Source of the DNA: Alphaproteobacteria bacterium
GTDB taxonomy: Bacteria; Pseudomonadota; Alphaproteobacteria; UBA8366
Direction of reading: 5' to 3'
Length of the DNA: 64,000 nucleotides
NCBI GenBank assembly: GCA_021774335.1
Contig: JAJFJD010000046.1
Span: 124,001-188,000, forward strand
Position numbers and translations under genes: made by a program. Positions 51,990 through 59,853 of this stretch are shown in pieces. Each line of letters opens with the position of its first letter. Within the stretch, counting starts at the first letter, position 1. The notes beneath the pieces are model-generated. The model saw nothing but the letters and a program-made list of their open reading frames with translations, made no database searches and was not told the DNA's origin.

Positions 51990-52004
51990 CGCCAAGATGC
52001 CGCG

Positions 52005-52217
52005 CTAGTCGTCTTTGGTCCAAGCGTCGCCGCCGCAGCGGACGCAGCGCACTTTTTTGAACAACTCGTCCCAATCGCCGTCGCTCGCGACATAGTCAAG
52101 CACGCAGCGCAACGCCTTCGACTTGTCTTTGAGGTCGTATTTCTCCGCGGCATAAACCAGCATGTCTTCCGCGTCTTTCTGAATTTCGAACGTCACCGAG
52201 ATCTTATCGCCTGCCAT
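52005..52217 (-). CDS. 70-residue CxxC protein of unknown function
   Basis: I recognise no named family. The product begins MAGDKISVTFEIQKDAEDML, an N-terminal strand and helix pattern like ribbon-helix-helix proteins (KISVTFEI then helices), and ends with VRCVRCGGDAWTKDD, a CxxC knuckle likely to bind zinc. A GAAGG-like site lies nine bases ahead of ATG 52217. Similar small proteins are found beside metabolic genes in alphaproteobacteria. It converges on the flavoprotein gene with a 15-base gap. May be a small DNA-binding protein. Confidence 0.7.
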   Translation of the reverse strand: MAGDKISVTFEIQKDAEDMLVYAAEKYDLKDKSKALRCVLDYVASDGDWDELFKKVRCVRCGGDAWTKDD

Positions 52218-52338
52218 GAACTAAACCTTCTTGCATTGTCTAACGGTTGGATCGGATTGGGACGCAGCCTACCACAGCATCCACAATTTGCTGCAGATCG
52301 CGATACCGCATTCTTTGGATTATTTTCTGGGAGAGTGC

Positions 52339-52692
52339 CTACCGTGCATCCAAGGCCGCCAGCAGCAGTACCGCATGACTCTGCTCGAACTCTTTCGTCG
52401 CGAACAGCAGCGTCACGACATCATGCTCCTGCCCCAAAGCCTGAAGCGCCTCGAACGCCGCCGCCCGGTCCGCTTCCCTCAACTCGTCGCGATACCGGCC
52501 GGCAAACCCCTCCCAACGCGCGGGGTCGTGACCGAACCATTTGCGCAGTTCGGTCGAGGGCGCAATTTCTTTCAGCCACAGATCGACGGCCGCCGCATCC
52601 TTCGACACACCGCGCGGCCACAGCCGGTCGATCAGCACTCGGTATCCGTCTTCCGACGCCGGCGGCTCGTAAACGCGCTTGGCTTGGAACAT
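52339..52692 (-). CDS. DUF488 family protein
   Basis: A 117-residue DUF488 protein. The family pattern is clear: KRVYEPPASEDGYRVLIDRLWPRGVSKDAAAVDLWLKEIAPSTELRKWFGHDPARWEGFAGRYRDEL, and LLFATKEFEQSHAVLLLAAL. The role is unknown; the conserved Arg, Trp, Asp and Cys/His residues suggest a phosphate-binding or nucleic acid-linked enzyme. The ATG at 52692 has CGGAG ahead and matches family starts. It lies 121 bases upstream of the CxxC gene on the same strand and diverges from the AraC gene. Confidence 0.9.
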   Translation of the reverse strand: MFQAKRVYEPPASEDGYRVLIDRLWPRGVSKDAAAVDLWLKEIAPSTELRKWFGHDPARWEGFAGRYRDELREADRAAAFEALQALGQEHDVVTLLFATKEFEQSHAVLLLAALDAR

Positions 52693-52768
52693 AAAAATCT
52701 CCGTGACACTCGACAAGTTAGACCTAGATACTTAGCTCATCGTCCTGCAACAAGCGATTGACTGCAAT

Positions 52769-53698
52769 ATGGATGTGCTCAGCGATATTCTCGACACACT
52801 GCAACTCCGCGGCACCCTGTATTTCCGCACGGCCTTCTCATCGCCGTGGGCGGTCGCGGTGCCGGCCTATGGCCGGTCGGCCCGGTTTCATCTGGCTGTC
52901 CAGGGACGCTGCCATATCTGTATTGGCGACGATCACGACGTCGTGCTGGAGCCCGGCGACCTGATCATCATTCCCAATGGCGCGGCACATACGCTCTGCG
53001 AGACACCGGACGTGAAACCGGCCGAATTGGAAGATGTGCTGCAGCAGGCCGGGTATACGGGCGACGGCGTCCTGGTCTACGGCGGCGAGGCCGCGCCCGA
53101 TGCCGATACCAAATTGATCTGCGGCCACCTGAATTTTGCCGAGACCGTCGACCACCCACTGCTGCGGGCGCTGCCGCCCTATCTGCTGGTCACGGCGGAA
53201 CTGCGCGCCCGGGCGCCCTGGCTCGACGAGCTAATGCGCCTGATCACCCGGCAGATGTTCGCCGACACGCCGGGAACCAAGGCTTCGGTCATCCGGCTGA
53301 CCGAAGCGCTGTTCATTGAGGTCGTCCGAACCTGCGCCGATCAAGACGACACATTGCGCGGTATCATCGAAGCGATGAGTGATCCGCGGATCGGCCGTGC
53401 GCTCAGCCTGATGCACCGTCAGCTCACCGAGGACTGGACACTTGCGTCGATCGCCCGCGAAGTCGGCATGTCGCGCAGCCGATTCGCCGACGCCTTCCAG
53501 ACGATGCTGGGCTGCACGCCGATGGGTTACTTGTCGGACCTGCGGCTGCAGAAGGCGATGACGATGCTCGCCGACACGACGGAGCCGATCCAGTCGGTCG
53601 CGGCCCATGTCGGCTATCAATCGCCCGCCGCTTTCTCGCGCGCCTTTTCCAATCGATATGGCCGCAGCCCGCGCGAAGTGCGCCGCGCCGCCGCCTAA
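52769..53698 (+). CDS. AraC-family regulator with cupin_6 domain
   Basis: A 309-residue AraC protein. An N-terminal cupin (residues ~20-190: LYFRTAFSSPWAVAVPAYG, HICIGDDHDVVLEPGDLIIIPNGAAHTL, GHLNFAETVDHPLLRALPPYL) is typical of the cupin_6/AraC group. The C-terminal helix-turn-helix pair ends GYQSPAAFSRAFSNRYGRSPREVRR. These regulators commonly control redox or electrophile response genes nearby; a secreted YHS protein follows 141 bases downstream. Ligand unknown. Confidence 0.92.
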   Translation: MDVLSDILDTLQLRGTLYFRTAFSSPWAVAVPAYGRSARFHLAVQGRCHICIGDDHDVVLEPGDLIIIPNGAAHTLCETPDVKPAELEDVLQQAGYTGDGVLVYGGEAAPDADTKLICGHLNFAETVDHPLLRALPPYLLVTAELRARAPWLDELMRLITRQMFADTPGTKASVIRLTEALFIEVVRTCADQDDTLRGIIEAMSDPRIGRALSLMHRQLTEDWTLASIAREVGMSRSRFADAFQTMLGCTPMGYLSDLRLQKAMTMLADTTEPIQSVAAHVGYQSPAAFSRAFSNRYGRSPREVRRAAA

Positions 53699-53839
53699 AA
53701 CATTGCAGATCGTCCCATAATATTTGCACGTAGTGCGAATAATTCGATGATTTATTGTTAATTTCGCCTGACTTCCCAAATCCGCTCGTGTCGGCGCCAT
53801 GGTGCCGCATCGATTTGAAACCCGATTTGGAGAAGACAA

Positions 53840-54328
53840 ATGAGCATTACCAAAATGACCCTCGCCGCATTCGCCGTGGCATCCCTGTTGGGCGTTGCCG
53901 CGCCGGCGCAGGCCGCTGATGAGATCAACGCCGTTCCCGGCCTGTCGATCGTCGGCAAGCCGCTGGCCCTGCATGGCTACGACCCGGTTGCGTATTTCAC
54001 CGTCGGCAAGCCGACACGTGGATCGGACAAGATCGTCGCCGTGCATGACGGCGTTGCCTACCGCTTTGCCAGCGCGGCGCACAAGTCCGCCTTCGAGAAA
54101 GACCCGGCGAAGTATCTTCCGGCCTATGGCGGGTTCTGCGCCTTCGGCGTGTCGGTCGGCAAGAAGTTCGACGGCGATCCGAACCTCTGGAAGATCGAGG
54201 ACGGCAAGCTGTACCTGAACCTCAACGAAGAGATTTACGCGACCTTCCTGAAGGATCTGGACGGCAATATCGTGAAGGCCGAGAAGAACTGGACGAAGAT
54301 CGAGCACACGGCCGCAATGGCCCTCTAA
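53840..54328 (+). CDS. Secreted YHS-domain protein
   Basis: A 162-residue protein with a signal peptide (residues 1-~26, ending AQAAD) and a YHS domain: LALHGYDPVAYFTVGKPTRG, YRFASAAHKSAFEKDPAKYLPAYGGFCAFGVSVGKKF. The YHS motif, here with a conserved cysteine in GGFCAFG, is linked to metal, often copper or iron, binding. GGAGAAG precedes the ATG. It lies downstream of the AraC gene and may be its target. Function unknown. Confidence 0.92.
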   Translation: MSITKMTLAAFAVASLLGVAAPAQAADEINAVPGLSIVGKPLALHGYDPVAYFTVGKPTRGSDKIVAVHDGVAYRFASAAHKSAFEKDPAKYLPAYGGFCAFGVSVGKKFDGDPNLWKIEDGKLYLNLNEEIYATFLKDLDGNIVKAEKNWTKIEHTAAMAL

Positions 54329-54342
54329 GCGAGGTTTCGTCC

Positions 54343-55029
54343 TTAGTTTGAAGACTTGCCGCCGTAATGCCGTTCCAGATCGGCCGTTACGGCGGCAAGG
54401 CTTTCCACATCCGCGTATTTCATATCCATGTCGAACAGGTTGGCGCGATGCGCCATGGCGCTGCGGTCGCCGCAGGCTTCCTCGACAACGATGACGCGGA
54501 AATTGTGGGAAAACGCATCGGCCACCGCGTGGCGGACACATCCGCTGGTCGAGACACCGCACACCACCACGGTATCCACATCGTCATATCGCATGAAGGA
54601 TTCGAGCGGCGTCTCGAAGAAGGGCGACGGCTTGTTCTTGTCGATGACGATGTCGCGCTCCTGCGGGGCGTAGGCTTCGGGCCATTCATCCGCCTTGGGA
54701 TCGTCGGTATACTTGAACTCGCCCGACGTCCCGAGTTTCAGATTCCAGATTCCTCGCCGCGTCGGATGCGACCGGTCGTCCCGCCGGCTGTAATAGATCG
54801 GCAGCCCCAAGTTCCGGAACACCGCCGTAAGCTCCGTCAGTGCGGCGATCAGCGCCGGATCTTCCGCACCGCAGAGCGGGTACTTCGGGTCGACGAACAT
54901 GAGCGTCGTGTCCACATTCAACAGCGCCGCCCGCCGGCCATACCCGATGGCATTGCCGAAGGCGGCCTTGCGGTAGGTCTCCAACTCCTCGGGCGGCAGG
55001 TAGTCCGCCCATTTATCGATCTTGTTCAC
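54343..55029 (-). CDS. Isochorismatase-like cysteine hydrolase (N-carbamoylsarcosine amidase type)
   Basis: A 228-residue cysteine hydrolase. The nucleophile is the Cys of VVVCGVSTSGCVRHAVADA, with the catalytic Asp in LMFVDPKYP and a Lys in IDKNKPSPF. It splits amide or carbamoyl bonds. I use GTG 55029 (reading VNKIDKW), 10 bases after the stop of the carbamoylase gene and preceded by GGTGGAG; the longer frame upstream is read through the neighbour and is not real. The two genes are coupled, so the product of one is probably the substrate of the other. Confidence 0.88.
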   Translation of the reverse strand: MNKIDKWADYLPPEELETYRKAAFGNAIGYGRRAALLNVDTTLMFVDPKYPLCGAEDPALIAALTELTAVFRNLGLPIYYSRRDDRSHPTRRGIWNLKLGTSGEFKYTDDPKADEWPEAYAPQERDIVIDKNKPSPFFETPLESFMRYDDVDTVVVCGVSTSGCVRHAVADAFSHNFRVIVVEEACGDRSAMAHRANLFDMDMKYADVESLAAVTADLERHYGGKSSN

Positions 55030-55039
55030 TGGCTCCACC

Positions 55040-56287
55040 TCATTCGCCGTTGGCCAAATCGAACATCGTGTCCGAAATGACCTGCGTGCCGGCGGCAATA
55101 TCCTCGGGCCGCGCGTTCTCCGCCTCGTTGTGACTGATCCCGCCTTCGCAGGGCACGAAGACCATGCCGCTGGGGCAATGACTGTCCATATGGCGCGCGT
55201 CGTGACCCGCGCCGGAAAAAATATGCCGCCAGGCATAACCGCGCGCTTCGGCGCTGCGGATGATCGCCGCAGGCACTTGCTCTCCGAATACCACCGTCTC
55301 GGAACGGTTCGATTCGTCGACCCGTACCTCGCACCGTTTGGCCGCCGCCTGCGCCGCCGGCAGGAGTTTGTCGCCGAGTTCGGCGACGAGATCGTTGTCC
55401 GGATGGCGCAAATCGACCAAGAGTTTTACCAGTCCCGGCACCACCGAGCGCGCGCCCGGAAAGGCCTCGAACCGGCCGATGGTGAAGCGCACCTCGTCGG
55501 CTTCATCGTGGAAGATTTCGTGCAGGCTGTTGACGATGGCAACCGCGTCGACCAAGGCATCGCGCCGCCCGGACCGCGGCATCGTGCCCGCGTGCGCCTC
55601 TTCGCCGATCACCTCCACGGCGAATTTGCGTGCGCCCTGGATCCCGGTCACGACGCCGATGGGGATGCCTTCCGCCTCGAGGATCGGACCCTGTTCGATA
55701 TGCGCCTCGACAAAGGAATGGTAGGGCGCGCCGAATTCGCGATGTCCAACGTCCGGCATGGCGGCCCGTAACGCGGCGATGGAGTCTCCCATGGTTTCCC
55801 CGGCGCGATCGACCCCGGCCAACAGCGGCGCCAACTCGGCGTTGCCGACATAGACCGCCGAACCCATCGAACTCGGCGTAAAACGCGCGCCTTCTTCGTT
55901 GTTCCAGATCACCGCCTCGACGCTTCGGCGCGGCTGAACGCCGGCATCGGCCATCGCCTCCAGCCCCTCGAACGCCGCGAGCACGCCGAAGATGCCGTCG
56001 AAGCGCCCGCCCGTCGGCTGGGTGTCGCTGTGCGACCCGCTGGCCACCGGCGGTAGGTTCGGTTCCGTGCCAACCAGCCGGTAAAAGGTGTTGCCGTAGT
56101 CGTCGAGCGACACCTCGAACCCGCGTTCCAACGCAACCTCGGTCAGGCGACGATGCACCTCGATATCGTCCGGCGTCAGCGTGGTGCGGTTCACCCCGCC
56201 CCGCGGCGTCGCGCCAAGCTCGGCGTATTCCATATGCCGCCGCCACACCCGGTCGGCATCGATCTTCGGTGCGCTCGCATCGCTCAT
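55040..56287 (-). CDS. M20-family N-carbamoyl amino acid amidohydrolase (Zn-dependent hydantoinase/carbamoylase)
   Basis: A 415-residue metallo-hydrolase of the beta-ureidopropionase/allantoate amidohydrolase type. Metal ligands are in SGSHSDTQPTGGRFDG (His, Asp), VIWNNEEGARF (Glu), YHSFVEAHIEQG (His) and GGISHNEAE (late His); the dimerisation domain segment GEEAHAGTMPRSGRRDAL is present. It removes ammonia and CO2 from N-carbamoyl compounds. GGGAG precedes ATG 56287. With the cysteine hydrolase downstream it forms a two-gene unit for ureido or hydantoin breakdown, possibly behind greB, which stops 17 bases before. Confidence 0.92.
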   Translation of the reverse strand: MSDASAPKIDADRVWRRHMEYAELGATPRGGVNRTTLTPDDIEVHRRLTEVALERGFEVSLDDYGNTFYRLVGTEPNLPPVASGSHSDTQPTGGRFDGIFGVLAAFEGLEAMADAGVQPRRSVEAVIWNNEEGARFTPSSMGSAVYVGNAELAPLLAGVDRAGETMGDSIAALRAAMPDVGHREFGAPYHSFVEAHIEQGPILEAEGIPIGVVTGIQGARKFAVEVIGEEAHAGTMPRSGRRDALVDAVAIVNSLHEIFHDEADEVRFTIGRFEAFPGARSVVPGLVKLLVDLRHPDNDLVAELGDKLLPAAQAAAKRCEVRVDESNRSETVVFGEQVPAAIIRSAEARGYAWRHIFSGAGHDARHMDSHCPSGMVFVPCEGGISHNEAENARPEDIAAGTQVISDTMFDLANGE

Positions 56288-56303
56288 GTCATGTGCTCCC
56301 AAA

Positions 56304-56882
56304 TTACTCGTTCTTTGCCACGGACGACGACTGACCGTAGCTGATCTCGACCACTTCGATCTCTTCGACGCCGCCCGGCGTCCGCACCTTCACAACGTCG
56401 CCTTCCTCGGCCTTGTGCAAGGCACGCGCGATGGGCGACACCCAGCTTATGTCGCCCTCGTCTTGGCGCGCCTCATCGACGCCGACGATCCGCACCCTAC
56501 GCTCCTGGCCTTTGGAATCCTCGTAGGTCACGGTCGCGCCGAAATAGACCCGGTCCAAGCCGCTCTGCCGCGCGGGATCGACCACTTCGGCGCGCTCCAG
56601 CCGCTTGAGCAGGAAGCGGGTGCGGCGGTCGATCTCGCGCAGTTTCTTCTTGCCGTAGATATAGTCGCCGTTCTCGGACCGGTCGCCATTGCCGGCCGCC
56701 CAGGACACCACATCGACGACCTTCGGCCGCTCCACGCTGGTAAGCTGGAACAGTTCATGTTCGAGGCGCGCGTGACCCTCCGGCGTGATGTAATTCTTCA
56801 CGCCCTTCGGCAAGCTGTCCGGCGTGTCGGGCAGTTCTTCCTCGTCGTCGCCGTCGCTTTCCTTGGTGAAGGCCTTGCTCAT
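56304..56882 (-). CDS. greB: GreB-like transcript cleavage factor
   Basis: A 192-residue Gre factor. The coiled-coil N-domain contains ITPEGHARLEHELFQL and GDRSENGDYIYGKKKLREIDRRTRFLLKRLE, where the acidic tip (GDRSENGDY) supplies the residues that position Mg in RNA polymerase; the C-domain includes YFGATVTYEDSKGQERRVRIVG. The first ~25 residues are acidic (DGDDEEELPDTPDSL) and longer than in E. coli GreB. It rescues backtracked RNA polymerase. ATG 56882 is preferred. It sits upstream of the carbamoylase on the same strand. Confidence 0.93.
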   Translation of the reverse strand: MSKAFTKESDGDDEEELPDTPDSLPKGVKNYITPEGHARLEHELFQLTSVERPKVVDVVSWAAGNGDRSENGDYIYGKKKLREIDRRTRFLLKRLERAEVVDPARQSGLDRVYFGATVTYEDSKGQERRVRIVGVDEARQDEGDISWVSPIARALHKAEEGDVVKVRTPGGVEEIEVVEISYGQSSSVAKNE

Positions 56883-56916
56883 GGTCTGCCGCCGCAATTC
56901 CCAGCGTATTCATTGT

Positions 56917-56944
56917 ACCCGGTCAATCCAATTATTGACCGGGT
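56917..56944. promoter_or_regulatory. Perfect inverted repeat between greB and the racemase gene
   Basis: ACCCGGTCAAT-ccaatt-ATTGACCGGGT: 11-base perfect arms and a 6-base spacer in the middle of the 116-base divergent gap, 35 bases from greB and 55 from the racemase start. As DNA it is a classic two-half-site operator; as RNA it could form a hairpin in either transcript. No regulator gene is adjacent. Confidence 0.6.
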
Positions 56945-56998
56945 GATCCTGACCCATATGAATGATCCGCAGCGCAACAGTCAACGGAGAGACACGCC

Positions 56999-57676
56999 GT
57001 GCATATCGGATTGATCGGAGGAATAGGCCCGGCCGCGACCGAGTTCTACTATCGCGGTCTGGTGCGGGCGCATAATGCCGCCGGCAAGCCAATGGAGCTG
57101 ACCATCGTACACGCACAGGTTCGCGACCTCGTCCGGAATGTCGCAAACGGCGCGGCACAGGAACAAGCGGCCGTGTTCCGCGGCCTGGTGGATCGATTGG
57201 CGGCGGCGGGTGCGGAGGCGGCAGCGGTGACGTCGATGGGCGGCCATTTCTGCATCAACGAGTTGGAGGCAGTCTCGCCGCTGCCGATGATCAATGCCAT
57301 TCCGATCCTGGACGCGGAGTTCGGGCGGCGGAAACTCAAGCGCATCGGCCTCCTCGGCAATGAGACCGTCATGCGATCTTGCCTCTACGGCGGCATATCC
57401 TCGGCCGAGATTGTCGTTCCGGAGGGTGGCGACCTCTCCGAAGCGGGCAACGCCTATACCGCCATGGCGCTCGCGGGCCACGCCACCAACGAGCAGCGCG
57501 ATTACTTCCGCACCATGGGCCAGCGGCTCTGCGACGAGCAAGGCGCGGACGCGATCGTCCTCGGCGGCACGGACTTGTTTCTGGCATTCGACGGGCAGGA
57601 TTGCGAGTACCCGTTGATCGACTGCGCCGAGATCCACATCGAGGCCTTGTTCAAGGCCTCGGTCGGGGAGGCTTAA
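56999..57676 (+). CDS. Aspartate/glutamate racemase-family protein lacking both canonical cysteines
   Basis: A 225-residue two-domain protein of the Asp/Glu racemase fold: IGLIGGIGPAATEFYYRGLV at the N-terminus, then repeated lobes with RIGLLGNETVM. In active racemases each lobe has a catalytic Cys or Thr, in (C/T)NTxH and GCTE. Here the positions read SMGGH and GGTDL, so the second Cys is Gly and the first is Ser. A nearby Cys (GGHFC) may or may not substitute. The GTG start is preceded by CGGAGAG. Role unclear; a racemase is not certain. It diverges from greB across a strong inverted repeat. Confidence 0.82.
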   Translation: MHIGLIGGIGPAATEFYYRGLVRAHNAAGKPMELTIVHAQVRDLVRNVANGAAQEQAAVFRGLVDRLAAAGAEAAAVTSMGGHFCINELEAVSPLPMINAIPILDAEFGRRKLKRIGLLGNETVMRSCLYGGISSAEIVVPEGGDLSEAGNAYTAMALAGHATNEQRDYFRTMGQRLCDEQGADAIVLGGTDLFLAFDGQDCEYPLIDCAEIHIEALFKASVGEA

Positions 57677-57763
57677 CCCGATCGGGCAGATCACAAAGCG
57701 GACTTGGATAGGTTGAAAACGGTATTGCCGGAAACACTGGCGGCAGCGGGCAGTTGGGCGGCT

Positions 57764-59614
57764 TCACTCCGCCGCGGCGAATTCTTCGATCGCGACCAGG
57801 AATATCCCCGCGAAATCGCGCAGTTTCGCCGCACCGACACCGAACACATCAGCGAATTCGTCCTTGGTCTTTGGCCGTTTGTCGGCCATGTCGACCAATG
57901 TCCGGTCGGAGAAGATGACATAGGCGGGCACGCCCTTCTCTTTCGCAAGGTCGAGGCGCAGCGCCTTCAACTCCTGCAAGAGGTCCACGCCGGCGGCGTC
58001 CAGGTCGTAGGCGGCTTCGGCGGCGCTGACCTTGGGCCGTTTCGCCGGCTTGTCCTTGCCGAGTTTGTCGGGACGGAAGCGGAAGGTCGCGTCGCCCTGC
58101 AGTAATCCGGCCGCCGCTTCGCCGAAGCGCAGCCCGCCATAACCCGCGATATCGATTTCCAGCATTCCCGACGCCACCATCTGGCGGATGATGCCTTGCC
58201 ATTCGCGCTGCGACCGCTCGGCCCCGACGCCATAGGCCGGTAGCGAATCGTGCCGGAAACTAACAATCTTCTCGCTCTTCATGCCGCGCAGCACGCCGAC
58301 GATATGCGCCGCGCCGAAGCGCTGCCCCGTGCTGTCGACCGCCGAAAGGACGGCGCGCGCGGCGTCGGTGCCGTCCAGCGTCTCGACCGGGTCGCGGCAG
58401 ATGTCGCAGTTGCCGCAGGCGTCGGTCGTATCGCCGAAATAGCGCAACAGCATCTGGCGCCGGCATTTGGGGGCCTCGCAATAGGCGATCAGCGAGTCGA
58501 GCCGTTTATGCTCGCGGCGCTTGCGATCGTCGTCGCTCTCTTCCTGTTCGATAAAGACGCGCCGCATGCGGATATCGTCGAGGCCGTAGAGCATCAACGT
58601 TTCGGCGGGCGCGCCGTCGCGGCCCGCGCGGCCAATCTCCTGGTAATAGGCTTCTGGGCTGGCCGGCAGGTCGGTATGCAGCACATAACGGATGTCGGGC
58701 TTGTCGATCCCCATGCCGAAGGCAATGGTCGCGACGATCACCACGCCGGGCTCGGTCATGAAACGATTCTGCACCGCTTCTTTGTCGTAGCTTTCCATGC
58801 CGGCGTGAAAGGCGAGCGCGGTATGGCCGGCATCGCGCAGCATCGAGGCGACATCCTCAGTCTTGCGGCGCGACAGGCAGTAAACGATGCCGCAGGCCCC
58901 GGCGCGCGCCGCGACGAAGTCGGCGACTTGGCGCTTCCAGTTGTCTTTGAGCGTAACCGCGAGCGTGAGGTTCGGCCGGTCGAAACCGGTCACCACCGAC
59001 ACCACATCGCCGCGGAACACCTTGGCTTCGATATCCGCGCGCGTGGTCGGGTCGGCGGTTGCGGTCAAACCCATCACCGGCACTGCCGGGAAGCGGTCAC
59101 GCAGGCTGGCCAGCGCCTCGTATTCCGGGCGGAAAGCCGGCCCCCACTGCGAGATGCAATGCGCCTCGTCGATGGCGAAAAGGCGGATGTCTAATTCGCC
59201 GATGGCGCGCAACATGCGCTCGGTCATCAAGCGTTCCGGCGACAGATACAGCAGGCTCACCTCGCCGCGCCGCACTGCGTGCCAGGTCTCGACATTATCG
59301 GCGCGGCTGATATCGGAGTTGATGGTCGCCGCCGGAATGCCGTTCAGCTGCAACGCGCGAACCTGATCCCGCATCAGTGCCACTAGCGGCGAGACGACGA
59401 TGGTCAGCCCGCCAAGGACAAGCGCCGGTAACTGATAACACAGTGATTTGCCCGCACCGGTCGGCATCACCGCAAGAACGTTGCGCCCGTCGAGCACCGC
59501 ATCGATGGCCGCGGACTGTCCGGGCCGCAAATCGGAGAACCCGAACATCTCGCCGAGCACCGATTGGACGGCGGCGTTTGGGGCGTCGGGCAGAAGGGCA
59601 GGAGATGCAGTCAT
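57764..59614 (-). CDS. recQ: ATP-dependent DNA helicase RecQ
   Basis: A 616-residue 3'-5' DNA helicase for recombination and fork repair. Walker A MPTGAGKS near residue 50, DEAH box AIDEAHCISQWGPAFRPEY, motif VI EIGRAGRDG and the RQC zinc cysteines (YCEAPKCRR...CGNCDIC) are visible, followed by a winged-helix part and a C-terminal HRDC domain (KGVPAYVIFSDRTLVDMADKRP...VGAAKL). The start ATG 59614 is preferred; the frame extends further upstream through basic, unlike-family sequence. Normal length. Confidence 0.96.
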   Translation of the reverse strand: MTASPALLPDAPNAAVQSVLGEMFGFSDLRPGQSAAIDAVLDGRNVLAVMPTGAGKSLCYQLPALVLGGLTIVVSPLVALMRDQVRALQLNGIPAATINSDISRADNVETWHAVRRGEVSLLYLSPERLMTERMLRAIGELDIRLFAIDEAHCISQWGPAFRPEYEALASLRDRFPAVPVMGLTATADPTTRADIEAKVFRGDVVSVVTGFDRPNLTLAVTLKDNWKRQVADFVAARAGACGIVYCLSRRKTEDVASMLRDAGHTALAFHAGMESYDKEAVQNRFMTEPGVVIVATIAFGMGIDKPDIRYVLHTDLPASPEAYYQEIGRAGRDGAPAETLMLYGLDDIRMRRVFIEQEESDDDRKRREHKRLDSLIAYCEAPKCRRQMLLRYFGDTTDACGNCDICRDPVETLDGTDAARAVLSAVDSTGQRFGAAHIVGVLRGMKSEKIVSFRHDSLPAYGVGAERSQREWQGIIRQMVASGMLEIDIAGYGGLRFGEAAAGLLQGDATFRFRPDKLGKDKPAKRPKVSAAEAAYDLDAAGVDLLQELKALRLDLAKEKGVPAYVIFSDRTLVDMADKRPKTKDEFADVFGVGAAKLRDFAGIFLVAIEEFAAAE

Positions 59615-59853
59615 GGTGTGGGAAGAGAGGATACGTGATTCGCCCGCACCGCAACACGCAAACCGCACCGCGCGGTGAAATTTCTTTGCACCCTTCCGTC
59701 GCTCGCCATCGCGGGCACTGTGGCGCATAATGACGCGGTGCGCTGAAAAACAACGCCAAGATGATGCCGCGGTCCGAACTGCGGCATGGAATTCGCGCAC
59801 CCCGCCACTGTTTGCGTTGCCCATTGCTTGCGATGCCATGAGGAGACACCACG

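Noticed and set aside
57677..57686. CCCGATCGGG palindrome directly after the racemase stop
   Set aside because: Ten bases with no loop room and no T-run; common by chance in high-GC DNA.
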